This document shows positions 51,595 through 60,778 of a stretch of DNA of 64,000 nucleotides, in pieces (the first letter of the stretch is position 1; each line of letters begins with the position of its first letter). The notes under the pieces were generated by a model. It made no database searches. It worked only from the letters and a program-made list of their open reading frames with translations, and had not been told where the DNA came from. Origin of the DNA: Flavobacterium sp. ENC (GTDB taxonomy: Bacteria; Bacteroidota; Bacteroidia; Flavobacteriales; Flavobacteriaceae); assembly GCF_020991415.1 (NCBI RefSeq), contig NZ_JAJMOY010000010.1:62001-126000 (forward strand), in the 5' to 3' direction. The position numbers were made by a program, and so were the translations under genes.

Positions 51595-53463
51595 CTAGCT
51601 CTGATTTTCATCATAGAAAAAAAGTTGTTCCAATGGTGAACCTCCATCAGAATCACCATCATCTCCGTTATGTTTTCTGGTAGAAGAATACAATTTTAAA
51701 CTGTAAGTACAACGCACCAGATTATCAAGTGGCGAATCGTTAAGTGCTGCATTGTCGTTTATTCTTTTCACTGCTGCTGTATTTATTACGCCATCTAAAA
51801 CGTCTCTGTCTATAGAAGGGCTGTTGCTGTTTAAGTGCAAACTGCCGGAAGCTAAATAGGGATGGTATAAGGTGTATTTAGCATGTATCGTACCATTAAT
51901 TGGACTACACAGCGTACTTTCTTCGAGCTCTTTAATGGCCAGTTTTCTGTATATTGGATTGTTATTCATAATAGCCGAATTCAATATTTTTTCACCATCG
52001 ATGAAGCCAAATTGATTTGCAGCTTTATTAATCACTTCTCTAATCTCGAAACGTATTGCAAATTTTTCAACAGGAATATCATGCACTGCAGGAATTGGCT
52101 GCCCGGCACTAAAGCTGTCCGGTACATTTGGGGCAGATGTTAGTACTGCTGTATCTATTGTAATAAGTGGATCCACGTCAATGAGATTATATAAAGCTAA
52201 ATCTGCCGGCGTTAACCCACGACTGATGAGTGTTCTTTCGATTGCATGGTTCACATCAAACCAGCCTTCGTCATCAAAATCACTTTGGGCACTATATACA
52301 GAAATCTGATTATTGATAAGTGAAAAAACTTTTCTTTCTAATTTAGAAACAATGCCGGGAACAAATAAATCAGGATATTTTCCAACTATTTTAGTAAAAC
52401 CGTCCAAAGGAGGATTGATTAAAGAGTCATTTGGAAGCGTTGCATCACTTACTGAAAAACGATATTCAATTGGATGCCCTGCCGCTGATTTTAAGGCAGC
52501 TTGTCCAGTCAGATTTATTTTTGAAAACAAAACATTTTTATCGAAACTGGCGTAACCTTCAGCATCAAAATCCGGAGCGCTTGTTCCGTAAGAGGAACTG
52601 AATTTAGTTCCAATTCCGGTCCATGCACTAGGGAAAGTGTCTCCGGGATCGGTCACCGCGATTTCTGAACATAAATTGACACATAGGCAATAGCCCACAT
52701 TTTTGCGTGCCTCCGCTTTGGTTTCGTCAATTAGTTTAGTTCCGGCCAATTCGGCTTTAAAGTAAACATCAGGACCACTTTGGAAAGAAAGAAAATTGGG
52801 ATCGGTTTCTATATTGAGCCACGGGGATAAAAAAGTCTTTTTAAAATCTGCCGCCGAATAATCGATTCTAAAATGTCCCGTAGCATCTGTTGTTGCAACT
52901 CCTAAAGTATCATCGGTCAGGAAATCGGCATCCATTGCTGTAACTGTTGCATTGGCGATCGGTTTATTTGTTTTGCAGTTCATCAAATGGCCGCAAATCA
53001 CCCACGAATCAAAGAAGTGCCCTCTAATGTAACACCACCATTTATGAGCAATGGTATAATTCCATCTCGAATTTTGGTCTTGTGCCTGCTTTTCAAGCTC
53101 TGATTGCATCGCTAAAGTGGTGATGTGAAATTGTACCAGCTCCTCTCTTTTTGGTTTGGGATGTTTTGGCGGAACAGAACCACAGACAAAATCAATATCG
53201 AAATCGGAATTCAGGTACCTTTCGTTAATTTCAAACTCAAAATCTCCATTTATATCCGTTGTTTTTTTGTCTATAAGTAATCCTTTTCTTTGTGCTGCCT
53301 CTTCTTTGGTAACGACATGAAATGCGTCTTTTCCATTGGCAGGTGAATCTGGTAAACGGGTTTCTCTATACGGCAGGTATAATAAAACGTCAACATTTGA
53401 TATAAACTCGCGACAGTCCTCGCAAATATATCCTCTCAGGGAACCTTTAAAAATAGTACTCAT
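51595..53463 (-). CDS. Large unsecreted protein with carboxypeptidase-regulatory-like segments
   Basis: The 622-residue protein has no signal peptide. The N-terminus has a CxxC pair (GYICEDCREF, Cys 14 and 17), then TTDINGDFEFEINERYL. The cysteine- and tryptophan-rich centre (WWCYIRGHFFDSWVICGHLM, then NCKTNKPIANATVTAMDADF and ATTDATGHFRIDYSA) resembles transthyretin/carboxypeptidase-regulatory-like beta domains. GYCLCVNLCSEI follows. No enzymatic motif is visible. It may be a cargo or surface scaffold. The lack of an export signal despite extracellular-type domains is unusual and would fit delivery by another route such as an eCIS, but nothing links it directly. Confidence 0.6.
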   Translation of the reverse strand: MSTIFKGSLRGYICEDCREFISNVDVLLYLPYRETRLPDSPANGKDAFHVVTKEEAAQRKGLLIDKKTTDINGDFEFEINERYLNSDFDIDFVCGSVPPKHPKPKREELVQFHITTLAMQSELEKQAQDQNSRWNYTIAHKWWCYIRGHFFDSWVICGHLMNCKTNKPIANATVTAMDADFLTDDTLGVATTDATGHFRIDYSAADFKKTFLSPWLNIETDPNFLSFQSGPDVYFKAELAGTKLIDETKAEARKNVGYCLCVNLCSEIAVTDPGDTFPSAWTGIGTKFSSSYGTSAPDFDAEGYASFDKNVLFSKINLTGQAALKSAAGHPIEYRFSVSDATLPNDSLINPPLDGFTKIVGKYPDLFVPGIVSKLERKVFSLINNQISVYSAQSDFDDEGWFDVNHAIERTLISRGLTPADLALYNLIDVDPLITIDTAVLTSAPNVPDSFSAGQPIPAVHDIPVEKFAIRFEIREVINKAANQFGFIDGEKILNSAIMNNNPIYRKLAIKELEESTLCSPINGTIHAKYTLYHPYLASGSLHLNSNSPSIDRDVLDGVINTAAVKRINDNAALNDSPLDNLVRCTYSLKLYSSTRKHNGDDGDSDGGSPLEQLFFYDENQS

Positions 53464-53811
53464 AATTATTTGTTTTTAAATTGCCTACTCTAATCAGTTT
53501 TCGACTTTTCTGTCATACTCTTTTTAGGATTTTCTGAACGCTCCTTATCTTTTTAATTATTGATAACAAAGTTTCTGTATTTTGATAAAATATAGATCAG
53601 GCTAAATACTATTTTTAATCGGGCGTTTTTACCCTTTTTTAATGATTTTAAAATGTTGTTTTTCAGATTTTTACATTGAAATTGCAGGAAGGGGGAAAAG
53701 ATTTTAGTACAGCATTTTTCAATTGTCTTTTCGGAAGATTTTAATAAATGTAAAAAGAACAATTAAACCTTTTGAGTTTTTCGGAGTCTTACTATTCTAA
53801 CTAACCAATTT
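53464..53811. other. AT-rich divergent spacer
   Basis: 348 bp between divergent genes. Expected to hold two promoters; no exact box was seen. A minus-strand ORF at 53553-53762 is basic and lacks family features, so it is not called. Confidence 0.5.
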
Positions 53812-56571
53812 ATGATCAGATTATATTCTTTAGTATTGCTTTTCTTTTTTTGTTATTCGGTAAATGCCCAGAATAATATCATTGTAAAAGGAACCATTGT
53901 TGATCTCAACACCCAATTGCCGCTGGAAATGGCTACCGTTTATTTTACCACCGTAAAAGATTCTACGGTTCTCGAATATGCCACCACCGATAAAAACGGC
54001 TTTTTCAGTATAAATACAAAAAAATACGACAAACCTGTTTTTCTAAAAGTGAATTATTTGGGTTATCAGCCTTACTATGAGGAAGAAAAAAGCCTTCAGG
54101 AAAGCAAGGATTTTGGAAAATTATATTTGTTGGAAAGCGTTAATGCTTTAGATAATGTGGTCATCAAAACAGAAGCACCACCCATTACGGTCAAAAAAGA
54201 TACTTTAGAATTCAATGCGGCTTCGTATAAAGTACGACCGGATTCGAATGTGGAAACTTTACTAAAACAACTACCCGGCTTTGATGTTGATAATGACGGC
54301 AAAATTACCGTAAACGGGAGGGAAGTAACGCAGCTTCTGGTAAACGGAAAGACTTTTTTTGATAAAGACGGCGCCATTGCGTTGAAAAACCTGCCTGCCG
54401 AAATTATAAAGAAAATCCAGGTTTCGGATTTTAAAACTAAAAAAGAAGAACTGTCCAAACAGGAATCGACTTCAGATTATTCGAGCATTAATATCACCAT
54501 CGACGAAAAGAAAAATAAAGGTTTCTTTGGAAAAATCCTTGGCGGATATGGCTCTGACGATCGTTATGAAAGCAGCCTGATTCTGAACTTCTTTAAAAAC
54601 AAACAAAAGATAAGTGTTCTGGCATCTTCCAATAATATTAACTCCACAGGGTTTTCACAGGATGAGGTATTTGATAATATGGGTGGCGGCAGAAATAGTA
54701 AAAACAGTGGTAAAGGCTCAGGTTCCGGAAGCGGTAAAGGAATTACACAATCGAATCTGGCCGGAATTAATTATTCAGATGACTGGACAGAAGACCTGGA
54801 ATTTATGAGCAGTTATAACTTTTCGAATTCGGTTAATAAAAACGAAAGCAAGTCCAATCAGATTAGTTTTTTACCCAGCGGAAATATCGTCACGGCTGCC
54901 GATTCCAAGACCAGAAATGAAAACACCGGAAACAATGCCAATTTTGAACTGGAGTACAAAATCAACCCGACAACCCATTTAGTTGTGGCTCCAAAACTGA
55001 ATGAATCGCATTCGAACAGCAATTCGTCTTCTTCTACTTTTTCGGAAGATGAAAATGGGCAGTCTTTAAACGAAAGTACTTCGGATTCGTACAGCGAAAG
55101 TTCGAATACCAATTTCACAAACAGCATCAATTTCAATAAAACTTTTGAGAAAAAAGCGCGTAACCTGAGTCTGGTTTTCAATAACAGCAATTCAAGAAGT
55201 GATTCGAACGGATTCAACGTTTCGGAGACTATTTTTTATCAGGACAATAAACCGAATGACGAAAGAAATCAGAACAGTAAAAATAACAGCAGTTCTGATT
55301 CATATTCCTTTGATGTCGAATATACAGAGCCCGTTACGGATTCGCTGAGAATTAGATTCGGTTCTGATTTTGACTGGGCAAGTACGGTAAACGATGCTAA
55401 AACATTCAATTTTAATGCTACGACCAATTCTTATTCGGATCTCAATGAATCGCTAACGAATTATACCACGTCAAGCCAGAATTCGGTGAGTCCAAAGTTT
55501 GGGATTACCTGGCAGAAAAGTAAATTTACCTTAAATATGAATTCCAGGACTTCAATTATCGGTTATGATAATTACTCCTTATACCGAAATGAGGAAACAG
55601 ACCTGAACAAAAAATATGCGCTGCCTTTTGCAAATCTTCAGCTTCGATACAAATTCAGCCGCTCAAAAAACCTGACCTTCAAATACGATTATTCAAACGC
55701 ACTTCCGTCTGCCGTTCAGTTGATGCCGGTACTGAATCTGACCAATCCGCTAAATACTTTAATTGGTAATCCGGATCTGAACCCGATTGAAAAAAATACG
55801 GCAAGTATCGATTTTAAAAATTTCGATTTCCGTACCCGCTCCGGCTACAGTTTGTACCTAAAAGGAGATTACTACAATAATGATGTAGTTTCTACATCGG
55901 TTTATGATGACAGCGGAAAAAGAACCACGACTTATGCCAATATTTCGGGAACTTATATTGCTTCACTTGGTGCCAACTGGAACCAGTCCATAAAAAGAGA
56001 TGCGCATGTTTTGAGATATGGCCTCGGAATCAACGGAAGTTATTCTTTTGATAAAGGATATACAAATGAAGTGATTTATAACGCTAAATCTGCAGCAATA
56101 ACACCAAAAGTGTACCTGACGTATGAATACGGGGATTTGCTTACGATTTCACCATCGTACAGCCTGTCATACAATGAAACCAAATATGAGAACGTTAGCA
56201 GGGATGCGAGTTCAAATGTAGTACACCGAATCAATTTGCAGACGACTTCCTACTGGCCGGCCAATTTGATTTTTGGAAATGACTTCGGATACAATTACAA
56301 TTCAAATATTTCAGGTGATTTTAAGAAAGATTTTTACTTGTGGAATACCAGTTTGTCGTATGGTTTTTTCGATAAGAAAATCTACGCCAAGGTAAAAGTA
56401 TATGATATCCTGAATCAGAATCAGAGCGCGACAAGAACCATCTCAGCAACCTCCATTCGGGATGAAGAGAATACGGTTTTGAAAAGATATGTGATGTTTT
56501 CGCTGTCGTATAAAATTGGAAATTTTGCCTCTAAGGAAAAAGAATCCAAAAGAAGACAAAGGGAAATGTAG
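53812..56571 (+). CDS. Outer-membrane beta-barrel protein with carboxypeptidase-regulatory-like and plug-like domains
   Basis: The 919-residue protein has a signal peptide (YSLVLLFFFCYSVNAQ), a CarboxypepD_reg-like domain at about 24-105 (VKGTIVDLNTQLPLEMATVY, TTDKNGFFSINTKKY), and a plug-like region at about 115-230 (LEFNAASYKVRPDSNVETLL, VNGREVTQLLVNGKTFFDKD). A long barrel rich in Ser, Asn and aromatic residues follows. This is the 'outer membrane beta-barrel family protein' type seen in Bacteroidota, related to TonB-dependent receptors but without a clear TonB box. The substrate is unknown. The C-terminal KEKESKRRQREM tail is charged and not a barrel strand. Confidence 0.85.
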   Translation: MIRLYSLVLLFFFCYSVNAQNNIIVKGTIVDLNTQLPLEMATVYFTTVKDSTVLEYATTDKNGFFSINTKKYDKPVFLKVNYLGYQPYYEEEKSLQESKDFGKLYLLESVNALDNVVIKTEAPPITVKKDTLEFNAASYKVRPDSNVETLLKQLPGFDVDNDGKITVNGREVTQLLVNGKTFFDKDGAIALKNLPAEIIKKIQVSDFKTKKEELSKQESTSDYSSINITIDEKKNKGFFGKILGGYGSDDRYESSLILNFFKNKQKISVLASSNNINSTGFSQDEVFDNMGGGRNSKNSGKGSGSGSGKGITQSNLAGINYSDDWTEDLEFMSSYNFSNSVNKNESKSNQISFLPSGNIVTAADSKTRNENTGNNANFELEYKINPTTHLVVAPKLNESHSNSNSSSSTFSEDENGQSLNESTSDSYSESSNTNFTNSINFNKTFEKKARNLSLVFNNSNSRSDSNGFNVSETIFYQDNKPNDERNQNSKNNSSSDSYSFDVEYTEPVTDSLRIRFGSDFDWASTVNDAKTFNFNATTNSYSDLNESLTNYTTSSQNSVSPKFGITWQKSKFTLNMNSRTSIIGYDNYSLYRNEETDLNKKYALPFANLQLRYKFSRSKNLTFKYDYSNALPSAVQLMPVLNLTNPLNTLIGNPDLNPIEKNTASIDFKNFDFRTRSGYSLYLKGDYYNNDVVSTSVYDDSGKRTTTYANISGTYIASLGANWNQSIKRDAHVLRYGLGINGSYSFDKGYTNEVIYNAKSAAITPKVYLTYEYGDLLTISPSYSLSYNETKYENVSRDASSNVVHRINLQTTSYWPANLIFGNDFGYNYNSNISGDFKKDFYLWNTSLSYGFFDKKIYAKVKVYDILNQNQSATRTISATSIRDEENTVLKRYVMFSLSYKIGNFASKEKESKRRQREM

Positions 56572-56575
56572 GATT

Positions 56576-57313
56576 TCAGGTTTTGGTTTTGCGGTTAATG
56601 CGATGATACAGCGTCAATCTGATAATATCACGATCGTAAAAATCAATGCCGCTTGAACGTCTCTGGAAGCTTTTGAGATAACCCAGTTCCAATCCGACAT
56701 TAGGATTGAAATGATAGCGTAATGCAGCGTAAATACGGTTCTGGTCAAAGGTATTTCTTTTGTTGTCTTTGCCGAAATTGAATAAAATTTCGTCAGAAAT
56801 AGTTCCTTTTATGCTGCGTTTGTCTTTTTGCCAAAGCGTAAACATGGACTGTAACCGATATCGGAATCGAAGCGAAGAAGCGTAATCATCCAGAAGTTCC
56901 GCTTTGGTGGCTTTTTGGATAAAACGTTCCTCAAGCTGAAAACGGTTATGAAAAGTGATTTTTGCAATATCATAAATAAACGTAATATCCTGCTGGGCCC
57001 TGTATTCCGCAACTGAAAAATCGGGGTCAGCCTTCGGATCCTGAGTGTTGACATTAAAATAAGCAAATCCGCCCCCTACATCTATTGTTTTAGTAGCTCT
57101 GTAACGCCCCTGAAGACGCACGACAAAAAGATTTTCATGAACAGGATTGACAAAGTTACGGTTATCAAATTCAGAATGAATGGCCCATTTTTCGGTTAGA
57201 GGAAAAATATTGTAGTATCGAATCCAGGTCAGGGATTGTTGATCCGTCTTTTTCTGGGCCAGCAAAAACGGACTTGTAAAAACTAAAAGGAATACCATTT
57301 GGAGGATTTTCAT
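56576..57313 (-). CDS. DUF2490 family protein
   Basis: The 245-residue protein has a signal peptide (ILQMVFLLVFTSPFLLAQ). The beta-barrel-like pattern of DUF2490 follows: TWIRYYNIFPLTEKWAIHSE, FVVRLQGRYRATKTIDVGGG, YRAQQDITFIYDIAKITFHN, RYRLQSMFTLWQ and NRIYAALRYHFNPNVGLELG. Function is unknown. It is convergent with the preceding outer-membrane gene, with four bases between the ends. Confidence 0.82.
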   Translation of the reverse strand: MKILQMVFLLVFTSPFLLAQKKTDQQSLTWIRYYNIFPLTEKWAIHSEFDNRNFVNPVHENLFVVRLQGRYRATKTIDVGGGFAYFNVNTQDPKADPDFSVAEYRAQQDITFIYDIAKITFHNRFQLEERFIQKATKAELLDDYASSLRFRYRLQSMFTLWQKDKRSIKGTISDEILFNFGKDNKRNTFDQNRIYAALRYHFNPNVGLELGYLKSFQRRSSGIDFYDRDIIRLTLYHRINRKTKT

Positions 57314-57432
57314 CTAATCTGTATAAATTCAGGCTGCGAATATAGGCAAACCGGAAAGTACTTACAGAAATTAAGATTGGTTTTTAAATTCGTTTTGAAA
57401 GCTATTTTGTGATTTTCAATACTTATTTTAAA

Positions 57433-57471
57433 TAAAAAAACGGGATACGTTTTAGATGACGCATCCCGTTA
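57433..57471 (-). terminator. Terminator of the TonB-dependent receptor gene
   Basis: On the minus strand ACGGGATGCGT-CATCTAAA-ACGTATCCCGT is followed by TTTTTTT. Confidence 0.85.
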
Positions 57472-57499
57472 ATTGCTATTAACAAAAAAATAAAATTGT

Positions 57500-60046
57500 T
57501 TACAGAGAATATTTAAAAGTGATTCCATATGTTCTCTGATCGCCTAAAACACCTGCATATTGTCCGGTATTTCCTCCCGCAGGCAATAATTGCTCATAAT
57601 AATCTTTGTTCAGAAGGTTACGTCCCCAGAACTGAACAGATAATCCCTGAGAAGCGCGGAAGCCTAAACGGGCATTAAAAAGAGCATATCCCTGAACAAC
57701 TAAATATTTTGAAGCTGACGGACTTGATGAGAATTCAGAACGTGCGTACGAATCAACTGCTACGAAAACTTTCCCTGCATTTCCGAAGAATTTTGCATTA
57801 TCAGAAAGTTCACCGCCTAAAGATCCTGCCCATCTTGATGCACCAGGCAAATTAGTTCCTGAAACATCTTTAAAAGCTACTGCGGCTCCGGTTTCTTCTA
57901 AAGGAAGCGGTGCGTTGGTAAATTTAACATAGGTACCGTCTGTATAAGTCGCAGCTCCGTTTATGGTTAAGTGCTGGCTCACTAGAAAACTTGCATCCAC
58001 TTCAACACCTCTTACACGAACTTTATCGGCATTGGCAAGATAACCACGGTTAACCCCTAATTCTGCTGCCTGAACGTTAGTCTGGAAATTTTTGATATCA
58101 GTATTAAAGAACGTTACGTTAAAAATAGAGCCTTTAAAGGGAGAAGTTTTTACTCCGACTTCATAATGATTTACTTCTTCCGGTTTAATCACAGCCAGTT
58201 CCAATAGCGGAGCACCTGCTGAATTGGTTGGAAGTCCTGCTACATTCACACCAACCGGTTTATAACTTTTTGCAAAGGTACCGTAAGCATTAATTTTATC
58301 TGTAGCTTTAAAAGAAACCGTTAAGTTTCCGGAGAAATCGGTATTGTCTGTATTTGAGGCAAAAGCCTGATCGCTGTATACTTGTTTCTTCAAAGCAAGC
58401 AAAGCCGGATCAGTGGTTTGTAATCCTCCGTAAGTAGTACGGGTGTAATCGGCATCTTTTTTATCAAAGTTATAACGTAAGCCCGGTAATAAATGTAAAC
58501 GTTCTGTAACTGCCCAGTCCAGTTGTCCAAATACAGCAGCACTGGATGCTCTTATGCGGGCATCTGTTTTGATTCCGTATCCTTCAAAAAGCCCCGGAGT
58601 TTTCCATAAATTGCTTGTAGAACTTTGAGAAAATCTCCATTGTGCATTTCCGGATTCTTCGGTACCATTGGTTTGTGAAGTCTGATCGATAAAGAATACG
58701 CCCACAACACCGCTTAATTTTGAGCTAAGCTGTCCTGCATAACGAACTTCCTGTGTAAATTGTGTTTGTCTGGTTGGATTTTGTGATAATGCCAAGACCT
58801 GCAATCCTGTGAAATCCCTGTCATTTGACGGATCCCAGTTCCAAAAACGCCAGGCTGTAGTAGAAGTCAGTGTTCCGCTTCCGATTTTGGTGTCAATGTT
58901 AAGCGAAATACCTCCCATATCCTGTCCGGAACGCCATGGTGTATCGTGATCGATTTTACGGTCAAAAGCATTCTGACTTGGTAATTGGTAATTTAAATCA
59001 GCGATGATCGCATTAAACTGACGGTAAGGAGCTCTTTGAGTAGGCGCAACACCTGCAACAACCTGTGCATATCCGTCAGGACGCTGTGTTGTAATGTCTG
59101 CTGCCAGTATAATATTTGTATTTTCTGAAGGCGTATAAAGCAATTGTCCTCTAATTCCCTGATTGTTCAGTGTATTAGTCGCTCTTCCTGTAGCAACATT
59201 ATCGATTAAACCGTCACGCTGCGTTCCTGAGAAAGATAAACGTCCCGCTATTTTTTTGCCCAAAGCTCCTGTAACAGAGGCTTTCGCTTGTAAAAAAGCA
59301 TAATTTCCGTAACTTACTTCAAAGTCTGCACCAGAAGTAAAACTTGGTTTACGGGTTGTAATATTAAAAGCTCCCGAAGTTGTGTTTTTACCAAATAATG
59401 ATCCTTGTGGTCCGCGTAATACCTCAATTTGTTCTACATCGATAAAATCAAGTGTAGTGGCTGCCGGACGGGCGTAATAAACTCCGTCAACATAGAAACC
59501 AACACCCGGGTCGATTCCGTCATTCGTTAGACCGAAAGGAGAACCTAAACTTCTGATATTGATTCCGGTATTTCTTGGGTTTGAAGAGTACAATTGAACA
59601 GAAGGCACAAGTTCCTTGATTCTGTTTACATTAAAAGCACCGGTTTGTTCGGCCTGTTTACCAGTGATAACCGAAACGGCAATAGGCACATCCTGAACTT
59701 TTTCGATACGACGTCTTGAAGAAACGACAACTTCTACCAGTTTATTTTCCTCATTAAGAGTTACCAATAGTGGAGTGGCAGGTAAGGTAGAAACATTGTA
59801 TTCTGCAGTTGTGTACCCTGTGTATTGAATCAAAAGAGTCAGGGGAAGTCTTCCCTGTGTATTAATGCTGAATTTTCCGCTGGCATCTGTAATGGTGCTG
59901 AAAGTAGTTCCTTTTATGACCACATTGGCAGCTTCCAGAGGAATGTTTTCATTTGTTGTTACTGTCCCTTCTATGTTTTGAGCGAATGAGATAGAGAACG
60001 TTAAAAAAGATAATAGAGTAAGTATATTTTTTATAGATGTTTTCAT
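57500..60046 (-). CDS. TonB-dependent receptor
   Basis: The 848-residue protein has a signal peptide (NILTLLSFLTFSISFAQN), a carboxypeptidase-regulatory-like domain at about 25-105 and a plug domain at about 115-235 (KVQDVPIAVSVITGKQAEQT, IDVEQIEVLRGPQGSLFGKN, TTSGAFNITTRKP). A 22-strand-type barrel ends in YGITFKYSL with the usual aromatic C-terminus. It imports a substrate through the outer membrane using TonB energy. The leader-like ORF with MMCMCW and an Rrf2 gene upstream suggest sulfur-related control; the substrate is otherwise unknown. Confidence 0.95.
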   Translation of the reverse strand: MKTSIKNILTLLSFLTFSISFAQNIEGTVTTNENIPLEAANVVIKGTTFSTITDASGKFSINTQGRLPLTLLIQYTGYTTAEYNVSTLPATPLLVTLNEENKLVEVVVSSRRRIEKVQDVPIAVSVITGKQAEQTGAFNVNRIKELVPSVQLYSSNPRNTGINIRSLGSPFGLTNDGIDPGVGFYVDGVYYARPAATTLDFIDVEQIEVLRGPQGSLFGKNTTSGAFNITTRKPSFTSGADFEVSYGNYAFLQAKASVTGALGKKIAGRLSFSGTQRDGLIDNVATGRATNTLNNQGIRGQLLYTPSENTNIILAADITTQRPDGYAQVVAGVAPTQRAPYRQFNAIIADLNYQLPSQNAFDRKIDHDTPWRSGQDMGGISLNIDTKIGSGTLTSTTAWRFWNWDPSNDRDFTGLQVLALSQNPTRQTQFTQEVRYAGQLSSKLSGVVGVFFIDQTSQTNGTEESGNAQWRFSQSSTSNLWKTPGLFEGYGIKTDARIRASSAAVFGQLDWAVTERLHLLPGLRYNFDKKDADYTRTTYGGLQTTDPALLALKKQVYSDQAFASNTDNTDFSGNLTVSFKATDKINAYGTFAKSYKPVGVNVAGLPTNSAGAPLLELAVIKPEEVNHYEVGVKTSPFKGSIFNVTFFNTDIKNFQTNVQAAELGVNRGYLANADKVRVRGVEVDASFLVSQHLTINGAATYTDGTYVKFTNAPLPLEETGAAVAFKDVSGTNLPGASRWAGSLGGELSDNAKFFGNAGKVFVAVDSYARSEFSSSPSASKYLVVQGYALFNARLGFRASQGLSVQFWGRNLLNKDYYEQLLPAGGNTGQYAGVLGDQRTYGITFKYSL

Positions 60047-60093
60047 TTTTATATTAAGTATATGTGATTAGTAGAATTTAAATTAAATTTTTT

Positions 60094-60207
60094 TTACCAG
60101 CACATACACATCATAGAAGAATTGTTTTTTAAAGTAGAGAATTGACTATTTTGGTTTTTTTGCAAAAGATTTTTAGATACACCTGATCGATTGTAATGTA
60201 ATTTCAT
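60094..60207 (-). CDS. 37-residue leader-like peptide ending MMCMCW
   Basis: An ATG at 60207 opens 37 codons: MKLHYNRSGVSKNLLQKNQN, then SQFSTLKNNS and the end SMMCMCW before TAA at 60094. The peptide ends with Met-Met-Cys-Met-Cys-Trp, three Met and two Cys codons in the last six. It has no signal peptide. It lies between the Rrf2 gene and the TonB receptor, 37 bases downstream of an exact TATATTTG promoter box and 47 bases upstream of the receptor ATG. That is the position of a regulatory leader peptide whose translation reports on sulfur amino-acid supply. No attenuator hairpin was obvious in the 47-base gap. The role is inferred. Confidence 0.65.
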   Translation of the reverse strand: MKLHYNRSGVSKNLLQKNQNSQFSTLKNNSSMMCMCW

Positions 60208-60243
60208 AGGGTTAAAATTTGTAATTGTTGGTTGATTTTTTTG

Positions 60244-60251
60244 CAAATATA
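60244..60251 (-). promoter_or_regulatory. -7 promoter box upstream of the leader ORF and TonB receptor
   Basis: TATATTTG on the minus strand is an exact TAnnTTTG match, 37 bases upstream of the leader ATG. Just upstream lies TCTATAGA (60257-60268 region), a short palindrome that could be part of a regulator site. Confidence 0.7.
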
Positions 60252-60292
60252 TGTAAATTCTATAGATTAACTAGGGATTAGGAAATATTTTT

Positions 60293-60706
60293 TTATTTCT
60301 TTACCAATGAGGCGATTGTAATGCCTTGCATTGCTTTAAGAGTTTCGTCACGAATGATCATTAAACCATGTCTTAAGGTGCATTCTTCCTCAGTTTTACA
60401 ATCTGAGCATGGTTCATAAAAGTTTAAGGAAGCACAGGGTAAAAGAGCAATTGCACCGTCAAATAAACGGTGAATTTCTGCCAGGGTAATATCATTTTTA
60501 GATTTTATCATATAATATCCGCCAAATTTTCCCTGCTTACTGCTTACAAAACGGCCGCGTTTCAGATCCAGTAAAATCTGCTCTAAAAACTTTTTAGGAA
60601 TGTTGGCTCCCTCAGCAATTTCTATCGTTTTAGAAATGTGATTTTCGTCCTGTTCTGCTAAATAAAGTAAGGCCTTAAGGGCGTATTTTGCTTTATGTGA
60701 TAACAT
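60293..60706 (-). CDS. Rrf2-family transcriptional regulator
   Basis: The 137-residue protein has an N-terminal winged helix (SHKAKYALKALLYLAEQDE, then IPKKFLEQILLDLKRGRFVS, SKQGKFGGYY). Later it carries a cysteine set LLPCASLNFYEPCSDCKTEE with a further Cys (about 91-110), in the place where IscR/NsrR-type members bind an Fe-S cluster. Rrf2 members respond to iron-sulfur status, nitric oxide or sulfur amino-acid supply. It lies immediately upstream of the leader ORF and TonB receptor on the same strand and is likely to control them. Confidence 0.92.
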   Translation of the reverse strand: MLSHKAKYALKALLYLAEQDENHISKTIEIAEGANIPKKFLEQILLDLKRGRFVSSKQGKFGGYYMIKSKNDITLAEIHRLFDGAIALLPCASLNFYEPCSDCKTEEECTLRHGLMIIRDETLKAMQGITIASLVKK

Positions 60707-60778
60707 CTATTTTTAAATTATGAATTATAAATTGTGAATTTTAACCTGAAACAAATTAAACCTGAAACAAAACAAACG

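Noticed and set aside
60047..60292. Riboswitch upstream of the TonB receptor
   Set aside because: No conserved riboswitch core (SAM, cobalamin or TPP type) was recognised; the leader ORF explains the region better.
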